Source of the DNA: AC-32 sp963788215
GTDB taxonomy: Bacteria; Actinomycetota; Thermoleophilia; Gaiellales; Gaiellaceae
Assembly (NCBI GenBank): GCA_963788215.1
Contig: CAWBFX010000001.1
Location: 1-64,000 of the forward strand
Reading direction: 5' to 3'
DNA: 64,000 nt
How positions within the stretch are numbered: the stretch's first letter is position 1; every line of letters starts with the position of its first letter. The notes beneath the pieces are model-generated. The model was not told the origin of the DNA. It ran no database searches and worked only from the letters and a program-made list of their open reading frames with translations. Shown in pieces: positions 1-7,610 of this stretch. A program made the position numbers and the translations under genes.

Positions 1-1
1 G

Positions 2-325
2 GAGCCCGTCGCCTGCAACGACACACCGGGCTTCATCGTCAACCGGATCCTGATCCCGCTGCTGAACGACTGCGTGCGCGTCCTCGACGAGGCGCGCGAT
101 GCCCTCGGAGGACGTGATCGCGCGATGCGCTTCGGCTCAAACTGGCCGATTGGGCCCTGCGCGCTGATCGACCTGATCGGCGTCGACGTGCACGTCCACG
201 CGTCCGAAGCGCTCCAAGGGGCACTCGGCGAGGATCGGATGGCCCCGCCTCAGCGGCTGCTCGAGATGCAGGAAGCCGGACAGCTCGGCCGCAAGACGGG
301 GCGGGGCTTCTACGACTACGACTAG
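2..325 (+). CDS. 3-hydroxyacyl-CoA dehydrogenase, C-terminal part (5' truncated by window edge)
   Basis: This is the last 107 residues of a 3-hydroxyacyl-CoA (probably 3-hydroxybutyryl-CoA) dehydrogenase, which oxidises the 3-hydroxy group of acyl-CoAs with NAD+ in beta-oxidation or butyrate-type metabolism. The visible part matches the C-terminal 3HCDH domain: the conserved DTPGFIVNR segment at the very start, a GPCALIDLIG helix and the terminal GRKTGRGFYDYD. The Rossmann NAD-binding half lies before the window. The reading frame is open from base 2. Its stop TAG forms a CTAG with the stop of the convergent gene on the minus strand, so the two coding regions overlap by 4 bp. The exact substrate cannot be told from this piece. 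Confidence 0.9.
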   Translation, partial: EPVACNDTPGFIVNRILIPLLNDCVRVLDEARDALGGRDRAMRFGSNWPIGPCALIDLIGVDVHVHASEALQGALGEDRMAPPQRLLEMQEAGQLGRKTGRGFYDYD

Positions 326-1926
326 GGCGAGGCCAGCTTGCCCCAGACGTTGTCGAGGATGCGCGCGACCCCTGGTGAGCCGAGCGAGGCCGTGAAGTCG
401 AGCGTGCCCGCGGCGAACACCTGCGGCCTGCCCGCCGGGTAGACGGTCATCTCGGCGTCGTGTGCGCCGATCGCGTTGGGAATGCGCGCGAGCACGACCG
501 TGCTCGCCGGCGTGCTCGCGGCACGCGCGTCGATCTCGACGCCTGAGCCGCCGAAGGGCGAGCCCGGGACCAGCCCGGTGTCCGAGAACGCCCAGTTCGC
601 TCTCGAGAAGCCGTCCCCGTCGACGACGTAGGGCTTCTCTCCTTGGCCCTGGTTTCCCGCGACCCACTGGACTCCCACGAGGGCGGCCTCGGGCCGGCCG
701 AGCTTGCGCCACGTCTGCACCCGCGTCAGCACCTGCCCTTTGCGCGTGACCTTCCAGAAGAAGTTGTTCGCGGAGAGGAACATCAGGTTGCCGCCGAGGT
801 CGCGATAGCGCTGGGTGACGTCGTACATGTGCTGCGTCACGTACTCCTCGTGGCCGGCGAAGACGACGAGGTCGTACGCGTGCCGGAGGTCGTCTCCGGA
901 AGCGATCGCCTCCAGGTCGTCGTCCGAGAGGTAGTCGACCTGCTTGCCCGTCTGCTTCAGCCAGGTCGCGATCGTCGCGCTCCAGTCGTGGAAGCGGTAC
1001 GGCAGTCCCGGCTCGACGTAGGGCCGGCGCAGGTCGATCCGGCGCGTGGCGCCTCCGATGTACCAGGAGTCGCCCCAGCCGTCGCCGTCGCCGTCCCGGA
1101 AGTTGTACGCCTGCCACGTGTTCGTCGGGAGCACGACCGCGACGCGGTGCTCACCCAGCCGCCGGGGCCGCACGATCAGCGGCGCGTAGGCGACGTGCCC
1201 GTCGTTCGTGGTCGCGCGGAGGAAGTAGAGGCCGCTCGCCCAGGTCCCGTCGCGGCCGACCTCGACCACGTGCGGGGCGTTGCGGTTCTTGCTCCAGTTG
1301 AGGCGAACCGAGGGCGTGATCGCGACCGCGTTCGTGTTCGGGTCGCGCGTTCCGCTGCCTGCGTAGGCGAAGACCTGCAGGCGGATCGCCGGGCTGTCGG
1401 TCGAGATCGAGATGGTCGCCGGACCGCCCTGCGGATAGCTCCGCTGCGGCAGCGACGCCTCGATCCCGAGGATCCGTACGACGAGGCCGCTCGTCAGCCG
1501 GCTTGCTCGCGGCGCCTCGAACCCGTAGACGCGCTTGCCGCCGTGAAGGCCCTTGACCACGAACCTGGCCAGATACGTCCTCGCCGCGATGCCGCGCTTC
1601 GGCCGCCACTCGACGACGTGGGGCCCGGCCTTCAGGCGCTGCCGCACACTCCAGACGATCTTCGCGGGCCGCCGGACCTCGTCTGTCGCGACCACCTGGG
1701 TCTCGACGATCGCCGGGCGGTTGAGGCGGAAGCGGAAGTACGCGTGGTCGCGGAGCCGGTCGCCGTTCGGGCTGACCGTCGCGAGCTCGCGCGAATCGCC
1801 CGCGAACGGGTGGCCGCCGTTCGAGACGCCGAGCCCGAGCAGCCGCGGCGGCGATCCCGAAGCGGGCGCCGAGCCTGCCACGATGAGCGCGGCGAGCAGG
1901 GGCAGGGCGGGCAGAAGACGGCGCAT
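322..1926 (-). CDS. secreted N,N-dimethylformamidase beta-subunit-like (DMFA2_C) protein
   Basis: A 534-residue predicted exported protein. Residues 1-22 form a signal peptide (MRRLL followed by a hydrophobic Leu/Ala stretch ending near APASG). The middle is beta-rich (about 40-250). The C-terminal half carries the motif VVLPTNTWQAYNFRDGDGDG near residue 265 and later FAGHEEYVT and LSANNFFWKV, typical of the domain at the C-terminus of the N,N-dimethylformamidase large subunit. Most proteins with this domain have no demonstrated amidase activity, so substrate and function are unknown. The ATG at 1926 was chosen because it begins the signal peptide and has CACAAT ending 6 nt upstream; the reading frame itself is open further upstream. 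It is divergent from the next gene and shares CTAG with the preceding stop. Confidence 0.85.
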   Translation of the reverse strand: MRRLLPALPLLAALIVAGSAPASGSPPRLLGLGVSNGGHPFAGDSRELATVSPNGDRLRDHAYFRFRLNRPAIVETQVVATDEVRRPAKIVWSVRQRLKAGPHVVEWRPKRGIAARTYLARFVVKGLHGGKRVYGFEAPRASRLTSGLVVRILGIEASLPQRSYPQGGPATISISTDSPAIRLQVFAYAGSGTRDPNTNAVAITPSVRLNWSKNRNAPHVVEVGRDGTWASGLYFLRATTNDGHVAYAPLIVRPRRLGEHRVAVVLPTNTWQAYNFRDGDGDGWGDSWYIGGATRRIDLRRPYVEPGLPYRFHDWSATIATWLKQTGKQVDYLSDDDLEAIASGDDLRHAYDLVVFAGHEEYVTQHMYDVTQRYRDLGGNLMFLSANNFFWKVTRKGQVLTRVQTWRKLGRPEAALVGVQWVAGNQGQGEKPYVVDGDGFSRANWAFSDTGLVPGSPFGGSGVEIDARAASTPASTVVLARIPNAIGAHDAEMTVYPAGRPQVFAAGTLDFTASLGSPGVARILDNVWGKLASP

Positions 1927-2008
1927 GATCCGATTGTGGCGGGCTTTACCGATTCCTAACAACCCGTTTATGTCGAACACACCCCGACCGCGGATACTTT
2001 GCTCTGCC
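1927..2008. promoter_or_regulatory. divergent promoter region with two leaderless-type -10 boxes
   Basis: The 82-bp gap between two divergent secreted-protein genes. On the minus strand CACAAT (1938-1933) ends 6 nt before the ATG at 1926. On the plus strand TACTTT (1995-2000) ends 8 nt before the ATG at 2009. Neither gene has a clear Shine-Dalgarno sequence. This spacing would put transcription start at or next to the start codon. Prediction only. Confidence 0.5.
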
Positions 2009-2491
2009 ATGAGCCGTTTGCTTCTCCTTCTCGCAGCGGCCGGCGTCCTCGCGACGCCGACGATGCTCTCCGCGGCCACGCGTTCCGACGGGACGCTCTC
2101 CGTCAAGCGCGGCAAGGGCAAGATCGTGCTCAAGCTGCGCGGAACCGCGATCGGCAGCATCGCGAACGGTTCCGTCCGGATCCGCGACCTCGCGCTCTCA
2201 GACGGCCAGTCGCCGAGGTTCCGGCACTGCCGGCTGCGGGTGATCGACGCCGCGACGAGCGTGTGCACCGGCCGGAAGCTGTCGTTCCGGGCGCTCGACG
2301 GGCGCTACAACGTCACCACGAAGGGCTCCGGCACGTTCATCTCGGCGGTCGGCCGAGGGTCCGTCAATTTCGACGGCGCCGGCGACGGGACGACTCCGAC
2401 CGGCGTGATGTCGTTCGACAGCGGGCCCTACCAGGCCATCCCGGTGGACCCGACGACGTACCCGCTGGGTACGACCCCACTGCGGAACTGA
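2009..2491 (+). CDS. small secreted protein of unknown function
   Basis: A 160-residue protein with an N-terminal signal peptide (MSRLLLLLAAAGVLATPT, cleavage probably near residue 22-24). The mature part is beta-strand-rich, with repeated short Gly/Thr/Val stretches and two cysteines about 13 residues apart (RHCRL and SVCTG) that could form a disulphide outside the cell. I do not recognise a family. The reading frame is open further upstream, but the ATG at 2009 begins the signal peptide and is preceded by TACTTT at 8 nt. It lies 25 bp before the two-component genes and could be co-transcribed with them, although those have their own possible promoter. Confidence 0.75.
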   Translation: MSRLLLLLAAAGVLATPTMLSAATRSDGTLSVKRGKGKIVLKLRGTAIGSIANGSVRIRDLALSDGQSPRFRHCRLRVIDAATSVCTGRKLSFRALDGRYNVTTKGSGTFISAVGRGSVNFDGAGDGTTPTGVMSFDSGPYQAIPVDPTTYPLGTTPLRN

Positions 2492-2516
2492 CCGCAGCCT
2501 CTGGCATCCTGAGCAC

Positions 2517-3224
2517 ATGGCAAGCCAGGGTCAGACGGTGTTGGTGGTCGAGGACGAGACCTCGATCGCCTCGTTCGTCGCCCTCTACCTGAAGAACGCG
2601 GGCTACCGGATTCAGACCGCCGGCACCGGCCGCGACGCGCTCGAGCGCGTCGCTGCCGAGAAGCCGAGCTTGATCGTGCTCGACCTGATGCTTCCGGACG
2701 TCGACGGGCTCGAGGTCTGCCGCCGCATCCGCCAGACGTCCGACGTGCCGATCCTGATGCTCACCGCTCGCGACGAGGACGTCGACAAGATCATCGGGCT
2801 CGAGGTCGGGGCGGACGACTACCTGACGAAGCCGTTCAATCCGCGGGAGCTCGTTGCCCGCGTGAAGTCGATCCTGCGTCGCAGCGTCCCGGAGCGGCGC
2901 GAGGCGCAGACGAAGCAGATCAAGCACGGCGACCTCGAGATCGACGTCGGCCGCCGCGAGGTGCTCGTCTCCGGCACGGAGGTGCAGCTCGCGCCCAAGG
3001 AGTTCGATCTGCTGTGGGAGCTACTCGACCACCGCGGGCTCGTCCTGACGCGCGACCAGCTGCTCGAGCGGGTCTGGGGCTACACCTTCGCGGGCGACAC
3101 GCGCACCGTCGACGTGCACGTGCGCCAGCTTCGCCGCAAGCTCGGCGAAGCCTCGCCGATCGTCACCGTCTGGGGAGTCGGCTACAAAGTCGCGTCTCCG
3201 CGGGACACGGCCGTCCAAGCCTAG
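2517..3224 (+). CDS. OmpR/PhoB-family response regulator
   Basis: A 235-residue two-component DNA-binding regulator. The receiver domain (about 6-120) has all functional residues: acidic pair E12-D13, phosphoacceptor D56 in LIVLDLMLPD, T83 and K105 in LTKPF. The C-terminal winged helix (about 135-228) carries the usual APKEFDLLWELL, VWGY and RTVDVHVRQLRRKLG segments. It is predicted to be phosphorylated by the histidine kinase encoded 15 bp downstream and to bind promoter DNA in the cytoplasm. The signal and targets are unknown. The start ATG is preceded by CATCCT at 6 nt, a weak leaderless-type box. Confidence 0.93.
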   Translation: MASQGQTVLVVEDETSIASFVALYLKNAGYRIQTAGTGRDALERVAAEKPSLIVLDLMLPDVDGLEVCRRIRQTSDVPILMLTARDEDVDKIIGLEVGADDYLTKPFNPRELVARVKSILRRSVPERREAQTKQIKHGDLEIDVGRREVLVSGTEVQLAPKEFDLLWELLDHRGLVLTRDQLLERVWGYTFAGDTRTVDVHVRQLRRKLGEASPIVTVWGVGYKVASPRDTAVQA

Positions 3225-3239
3225 GGCGGGGAAAGCGCC

Positions 3240-4610
3240 GTGCTGCGCTCGCTCCGGTTCCAGCTCCCGGCGCTCTTCCTGCTCGGCGTGGTCGTGGCCG
3301 GGCTCGTCTCGGCGGCGATCGCGCTCCGCCTCTTCCGCAGCTACGCGCAGAACCGGGCGCGGGCGCAGGCGTACTCGGAGGTCGCGCGAGAGGCCGTCGG
3401 CCTGACGAAGGTCTACTCGCAGCGGGCAGGCGCACAGATCCTTCCGGCCAAGACGGCCGAGCTCGCCACGGGCGACCGGATCTTCTACGCCGGGGTTCCG
3501 CTCTTCGGCGAGAAGGTCGGCTTCGGCGACATTCCGCGGACGATCCTCCCCAACCCGCGGGCGTTTCCGAAGCGGTTGCGCCGCTTCGAGTTCACTCCCC
3601 CCGGCAGCGACCAGACGCTGCTCGCGGCGGGGAGGCCGCTGAACATCGGCAAGCGCACGTTCGGCACGATCGTCGTCGCCCGCCGCGAGACCGTCCTCAA
3701 CCAGCAGTGGCTTTCGCTGATCGAACGGCTACTGATCGCCTTCGCCGCCGGGGTCGCGGTCGCGGGCGGTTTTGCCTGGTACCTCTCGCGGCGGATCACG
3801 ACGCCCGTCCTCGCCCTCTCCCAGGCCGCCGACGAGATCGCCGCTGGCCGCTACGACATCGAGGTGCCCAAGGTCCCCGGCGGAGGCGAGATCGGCCAGC
3901 TCGCCACGCGCTTCGGCGACATGGCCGCGCGTCTCGCCGAGGCAGAGCAGCTCGAGCGCAACTTCCTGATGAGCGTCTCGCACGAGCTGCGCACGCCGCT
4001 GACCGCCATCCGCGGGCACGTCGAGGCGCTGCGCGAAGGGGTCGTCACGGACGAGGAGACGCGGGTCGCGTCGCTGACGGTGATCGCGGCCGAGGCCGAG
4101 CGGCTCGAACGGCTCGTCGGCGACGTTCTCGACCTCGCCAAGCTCGGAGCGCACCGTTTCACCGTCCATCGCGAAGAGGTCGAGATGGAGCGGCTGATCG
4201 AGCGGGCGTACGTCGCCTTCAGCGAGGAGGCCAGGCGTCGCGGGATCGACTACCGCCAGACCGTCGAGGCGAAGCCCGTGATCGTCTCGGACGGCGACCG
4301 GGTGCTCCAGATCATCTCGAACTTGCTCTCGAATGCCTTCCGCTGGACGCCCGACGGCGGGAAGATCGAGCTCGAGCTGGCCGCGACGGACGGAAGGGTG
4401 TACGTGACGGTCGGCGACACCGGGCCCGGGATCGCGCCTGCGGAGCGCGAGCGGATCTTCCGGCCGTTCTGGTCGCGCGACGGAGGCGGGACGGGCCTCG
4501 GGCTCGCGATCGCCCACGAGCTGGCGGGCGCGCTCGGGGGCCGCGTCACCCTCGAGTCGACGCCGGGCGAGGGCAGCCGCTTCGAGCTCGTCCTTCCGAC
4601 GCGCCCCTAG
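3240..4610 (+). CDS. membrane sensor histidine kinase
   Basis: A 456-residue EnvZ/BaeS-like kinase, partner of the upstream regulator. TM1 is at about 9-29, an extracytoplasmic sensor region at about 30-160, TM2 at about 164-183, then a HAMP linker, a HisKA domain with phospho-acceptor H248 in SVSHELRTPL, and a HATPase_c domain with the N box (N361/N365 in NLLSNAF), DTGPGIAP (G1) and GGTGLGLAIAHEL (G2). It has no PAS or GAF domain, so sensing is probably by the 130-residue periplasmic-side segment. The start is GTG with GGGGAAAG 5-10 nt upstream. Ligand unknown. Confidence 0.93.
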   Translation: MLRSLRFQLPALFLLGVVVAGLVSAAIALRLFRSYAQNRARAQAYSEVAREAVGLTKVYSQRAGAQILPAKTAELATGDRIFYAGVPLFGEKVGFGDIPRTILPNPRAFPKRLRRFEFTPPGSDQTLLAAGRPLNIGKRTFGTIVVARRETVLNQQWLSLIERLLIAFAAGVAVAGGFAWYLSRRITTPVLALSQAADEIAAGRYDIEVPKVPGGGEIGQLATRFGDMAARLAEAEQLERNFLMSVSHELRTPLTAIRGHVEALREGVVTDEETRVASLTVIAAEAERLERLVGDVLDLAKLGAHRFTVHREEVEMERLIERAYVAFSEEARRRGIDYRQTVEAKPVIVSDGDRVLQIISNLLSNAFRWTPDGGKIELELAATDGRVYVTVGDTGPGIAPAERERIFRPFWSRDGGGTGLGLAIAHELAGALGGRVTLESTPGEGSRFELVLPTRP

Positions 4611-4631
4611 TAGCAGTCAGAATTCCGGCGA

Positions 4632-5537
4632 ATGTCCGTCCCCGCCCGACGTCTGGTCGAGCTCCCGCGCCGGCGCTCGCTGCCCGCTGCGGCACTCGCC
4701 GCGATGCGGCCGCGGCAGTGGCCGAAGAACCTGCTCGTGTTCGCGGGGATCGTCTTCGCGGCGAAGCTCGGCGACGCCGCGCGCTGGGCGGAGGCGATTG
4801 TGTGCTTCGCGGCCTACTGCGCGCTCTCGAGCTCGGCCTACATCGTCAACGACCTGCGCGACCGGGAGCACGACCGTCTCCACCCGGTGAAGCGCCAGCG
4901 GCCGATCGCACGCGGGGAGCTGCCGGCCGGCCTGGCGGTCGCGCTCGCCGGGGTGCTCGCGGCTGCAGCATTCGGCGGGGGCGCGTGGCTGGGCCTCGCG
5001 TCGGTTGCCTTCCTCGCCGCGTTCGCAGCGATCCAGCTGGGCTACAGCTTCGGTCTCAAGCACGTCGTCCTGCTGGACGTCTTCGCGATCGGCGGGCTCT
5101 TCGTGATCCGCGCGACGGCGGGCGCGGCCGCGGTGCACGTCCGCATCTCGCCCTGGCTGCTCCTCTGCACCGCCTTGCTCGCGCTCTTCCTCGCGCTGGC
5201 GAAGCGCCGCGGAGAGCTAGTGCTCGTCGGCGCCCGCGAGACTCCGGGACGGCCCGTGCTCGAGGGCTACTCGCTCGAGCTCGTCGACCAGCTCGTCACG
5301 GTCGTCGCCGCCTCCACCGTGATCGCGTACTCGCTCTACACCTTCACCGCACGCGACTCGAAGGCGCTGATGGCGACGATTCCGTTCGTGATCTTCGGCG
5401 TCTTCCGCTACCTGCTGCTGGTGCACCGGGACGATCTCGGCGAGGAGCCGGAGCAGGTGCTGCTGACAGATGTGCCGATCCTCGTCGCGGTCTGCCTCTG
5501 GGTCGCGACGGCGGCGGTGATCTTGGTCTTGACCTAG
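4632..5537 (+). CDS. UbiA-family prenyltransferase, probable decaprenyl-phosphate phosphoribosyltransferase
   Basis: A 301-residue polytopic membrane protein with about eight to nine TM helices. The first Asp-rich motif NDLRDREHD starts at residue 73 and is followed by the KRQRPIARGELP segment. This matches the Rv3806c-type enzymes that join polyprenyl phosphate to phosphoribosyl pyrophosphate, the first committed step to decaprenyl-phosphoryl arabinose used in actinobacterial cell walls. The N-terminal MRPRQWPKNLLVF motif is characteristic of that subgroup, as opposed to 4-hydroxybenzoate or chlorophyll-type UbiA. Whether this organism makes arabinan cannot be judged from one gene. Its stop shares CTAG (5534-5537) with the convergent gene. 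Confidence 0.82.
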   Translation: MSVPARRLVELPRRRSLPAAALAAMRPRQWPKNLLVFAGIVFAAKLGDAARWAEAIVCFAAYCALSSSAYIVNDLRDREHDRLHPVKRQRPIARGELPAGLAVALAGVLAAAAFGGGAWLGLASVAFLAAFAAIQLGYSFGLKHVVLLDVFAIGGLFVIRATAGAAAVHVRISPWLLLCTALLALFLALAKRRGELVLVGARETPGRPVLEGYSLELVDQLVTVVAASTVIAYSLYTFTARDSKALMATIPFVIFGVFRYLLLVHRDDLGEEPEQVLLTDVPILVAVCLWVATAAVILVLT

Positions 5538-5986
5538 CCCTCGGCCGTGCGGCGCTCTTCGATCCGGTAGACGATCGCGCCGTCACCGGTCTGCAGGCTC
5601 TTCTCGATCGCCCCGAGGCGGTCGTCCACTGCTTTCCAGCCGGACGTGATCAGGTCGACCAGGAGCGCGAGGTCGTCGACGCGCGCGTGCCGCTCGGCGA
5701 GGAGGTCGCCCTCGATCCGCTCGAGCCGGCGGATGACCTGGTTCGAGAGGCCGCGGATCTCGGCGAGGTTTCGGCCGACCGGCCTGACCTGCTCGCGGAG
5801 CCCGTCCTGCAGCGCGTCGTCGATCTTCGCCGGCAGCGTCGCCTCGATCTGCGCGGCCGTCTGGGCGAGCTCTTCGACCTGGGCCCGCGCCCGCTCGAGG
5901 ACAGCGTCCACTGCGGCCGCGTCGGGCCGGCCCTCAGCCGCCTCTTCGAGCCGCTTGCGAGCCCTGTCGATCGCGTCGTCAGTCAT
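5534..5986 (-). CDS. small coiled-coil protein of unknown function
   Basis: A 150-residue soluble protein, almost entirely charged alpha-helix (Glu, Arg, Ala, Leu heptads), with no cysteine, signal peptide or membrane segment. Coiled-coil stretches are likely at about 5-60 and 75-140. No enzymatic motif is visible. The frame is open further upstream, but the ATG at 5986 is the first start that avoids overlap with queA, and it has TACCGT ending 8 nt upstream. It is divergent from queA with only 27 bp between starts and overlaps the prenyltransferase stop by 4 bp. Function unknown. Confidence 0.7.
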   Translation of the reverse strand: MTDDAIDRARKRLEEAAEGRPDAAAVDAVLERARAQVEELAQTAAQIEATLPAKIDDALQDGLREQVRPVGRNLAEIRGLSNQVIRRLERIEGDLLAERHARVDDLALLVDLITSGWKAVDDRLGAIEKSLQTGDGAIVYRIEERRTAEG

Positions 5987-6013
5987 GGGCGCCGACGGTA
6001 GCGTTCGCGTCGG
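5987..6013. promoter_or_regulatory. 27-bp divergent promoter with overlapping -10 boxes
   Basis: The minus-strand TACCGT (6000-5995) ends 8 nt before the ATG at 5986. The plus-strand TAGCGT (5999-6004) ends 9 nt before queA. The two hexamers share the TA at 5999-6000. There is no room for a separate leader on either side. Predicted from spacing only. Confidence 0.45.
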
Positions 6014-6973
6014 ATGGACATCTCGGAGCTGGACTACGAGCTCCCGCCCGAGCTGATCGCCCAGCGGCCGCTCGAGCGGCGCGACCGCTCGCGGCTCCTC
6101 GTCTACGAGCGCGCGACCGGCGACGTGCGGCACCGGCGCTTCGACGAGCTGCCGGACGAGCTCGGCGGTTTGCCCGACGAAGGGGGGACGCTGACCGTCG
6201 TGAACGACACTCGCGTGCTTCCGGCGCGGCTGCGGCTGCGCCGGCCGGGCGGGGGAGAGGCCGAGGTGCTGCTGCTCGAACGGCTCGGCGCGGATGGGAT
6301 CTGGGAGGGGCTTGCCCGGCCCTCTCGGCGTCTCAAGGCAGGCCAGCAGCTCGGTCCGGTCGAGCTGCTGGAGCCGCTCGGCGAGGGCCGCTGGCGCCTT
6401 CGGCTGGAGGGCGAGCCGTCCGGGGAGGCCCCGCTGCCGCCGTACATCACCGAGCGGCTCGACGACCCGGAGCGCTACCAGACGGTCTACGCGGCGCAGG
6501 AGGGATCGGCGGCCGCGCCGACGGCGGGCCTGCACTTCACGCCGGAGGTGCTCGCGCGGCTGGAGGTGGAGAGAGTCACGCTGCACGTCGGTCTCGACAC
6601 CTTCCGTCCGGTCGCCGCCGAGTCGCTCGCCGACCACGAGCTGCACAGCGAGCGCTACGAGGTTGCGCCGGAGGCATGGGAGCGGGTCCGGGGAGCGGAG
6701 CACGTGCTCGCGGTCGGCACGACGACGGTCCGCGTGCTCGAGACCCTCGCGCGCGGTGGGCCTCTCAGCGGGCGGACCGACCTCTTCATCACGCCGGGCG
6801 TCGAGTTCCGGCGCGTGAACGCTCTCCTGACAAACTTCCACCTGCCACGCTCGACGCTGCTCGCGCTCGTGATGGCGTTCGCGGGGGTCGAGGAGACGCG
6901 CCGTCTGTACCGGCTCGCGATCGAGGAGCGGTATCGCTTCTACAGCTTCGGCGACGCGATGCTCATCCTATGA
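6014..6973 (+). CDS. queA: S-adenosylmethionine:tRNA ribosyltransferase-isomerase
   Basis: A 319-residue QueA, which transfers and isomerises the ribosyl moiety of SAM onto 7-aminomethyl-7-deazaguanine in the anticodon of tRNAs, giving epoxyqueuosine. The N-terminus MDISELDYELPPELIAQRPL and the block APTAGLHFTPEVL are diagnostic, as is VGTTTVRVLE. The length is slightly below the usual 340-350. It overlaps the next gene by ATGA and lies about 640 bp upstream of tgt, which performs the preceding step, so the two form a queuosine module. Confidence 0.96.
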   Translation: MDISELDYELPPELIAQRPLERRDRSRLLVYERATGDVRHRRFDELPDELGGLPDEGGTLTVVNDTRVLPARLRLRRPGGGEAEVLLLERLGADGIWEGLARPSRRLKAGQQLGPVELLEPLGEGRWRLRLEGEPSGEAPLPPYITERLDDPERYQTVYAAQEGSAAAPTAGLHFTPEVLARLEVERVTLHVGLDTFRPVAAESLADHELHSERYEVAPEAWERVRGAEHVLAVGTTTVRVLETLARGGPLSGRTDLFITPGVEFRRVNALLTNFHLPRSTLLALVMAFAGVEETRRLYRLAIEERYRFYSFGDAMLIL

Positions 6974-7464
6974 AGGGCGATCTGGACGTGCGCCGGGCGG
7001 AGCCGGACGACCTCGACGACGTCGTGGCGATCCTCTCGGAGGCCGCCCGCTGGCTGCTCGAGCGAGGGATCCGGCAGTGGCCGGATCCGTTCCCGCGCGA
7101 TCGCGTGGCGGCGCTGCTGGACCGCGGCGAGCTCTACCTCGCGCGGGTGGGCGGCAAGCCGGCGGCGACGTTCGCGCTCCTCTGGAGCGATCCGGACTTC
7201 TGGGGCGAGCAGCCGCCGGTCGCCGGGTACGTGCACGCGATCGCGGTGCGGCGGGCGTACGCGGGGTTGCGGCTCGGCGAGCGTCTGCTGGACTGGGCCG
7301 AGGCGCAGGTCGCTGCAGCCGGCCGTGAACTCCTCCGGCTCGACTGCATGAGCGACAACGCAGTGCTGAAGGAGTACTACGAGCGGCTCGGGTTCGAGCC
7401 GCGCGGCGAGGCGGTCTTCGAGGACTTCCACGCGATGCGGTTCGAGCGGCGGTGCCGCAGGTGA
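6970..7464 (+). CDS. GNAT-family N-acetyltransferase
   Basis: A 164-residue GCN5-related acetyltransferase. The acetyl-CoA binding core is visible as VHAIAVRRAYAGLRLGERLL (residues about 88-107), a version of the R/Q-x-x-G-x-G/A loop, followed by LRLDCMSDNAVLKEYYERLGF typical of motif B. Its ATG overlaps the queA stop (ATGA), so it is translationally coupled to queA. A role in tRNA or protein acetylation is possible from position but unproven; the acceptor is unknown. Confidence 0.88.
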   Translation: MKGDLDVRRAEPDDLDDVVAILSEAARWLLERGIRQWPDPFPRDRVAALLDRGELYLARVGGKPAATFALLWSDPDFWGEQPPVAGYVHAIAVRRAYAGLRLGERLLDWAEAQVAAAGRELLRLDCMSDNAVLKEYYERLGFEPRGEAVFEDFHAMRFERRCRR

Positions 7465-7481
7465 AGGCGCGGCGCCACTGT

Positions 7482-7525
7482 GTGACGGTGGACGAATCGT
7501 CACGCTTTCGGCGCGAATCCGTGAC
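7482..7525 (+). promoter_or_regulatory. three alternating GTGAC/GTCAC half-sites upstream of tgt
   Basis: GTGACG (7482-7487), CGTCAC (7498-7503) and CGTGAC (7520-7525) form two adjacent inverted repeats with 10- and 16-nt spacers just upstream of, and touching, the predicted -35 box. This looks like a regulator-binding array. The regulator is unknown. Confidence 0.35.
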
Positions 7526-7556
7526 AGACATGTGCGCGTTTCGCGGGTACGCTCGC
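7499..7556 (+). repeat. 58-bp conserved promoter element, copy 1 (upstream of tgt)
   Basis: This segment aligns without gaps to 58646-58703 upstream of hutH: 46 of 58 positions are identical by hand count. Both copies contain CAGACA, a 17-bp spacer and TACGCT (here 7525-7530 and 7548-7553), which reads as a sigma-A-type promoter. The conserved part extends about 26 bp upstream of the -35 box, which suggests a shared activator or operator site. Start of transcription would be near 7560, giving tgt a leader of about 50 nt. Confidence 0.55.
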
Positions 7557-7610
7557 AGCGGGAGCGAGGGTGGCCGACAAACCCCACCCAGGGCGGGGGT
7601 ATTGGGGCTG

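Noticed and set aside
7452..7610. Upstream extension of tgt to GTG 7452
   Set aside because: The extra residues have no TGT similarity and overlap the conserved promoter element shared with hutH.
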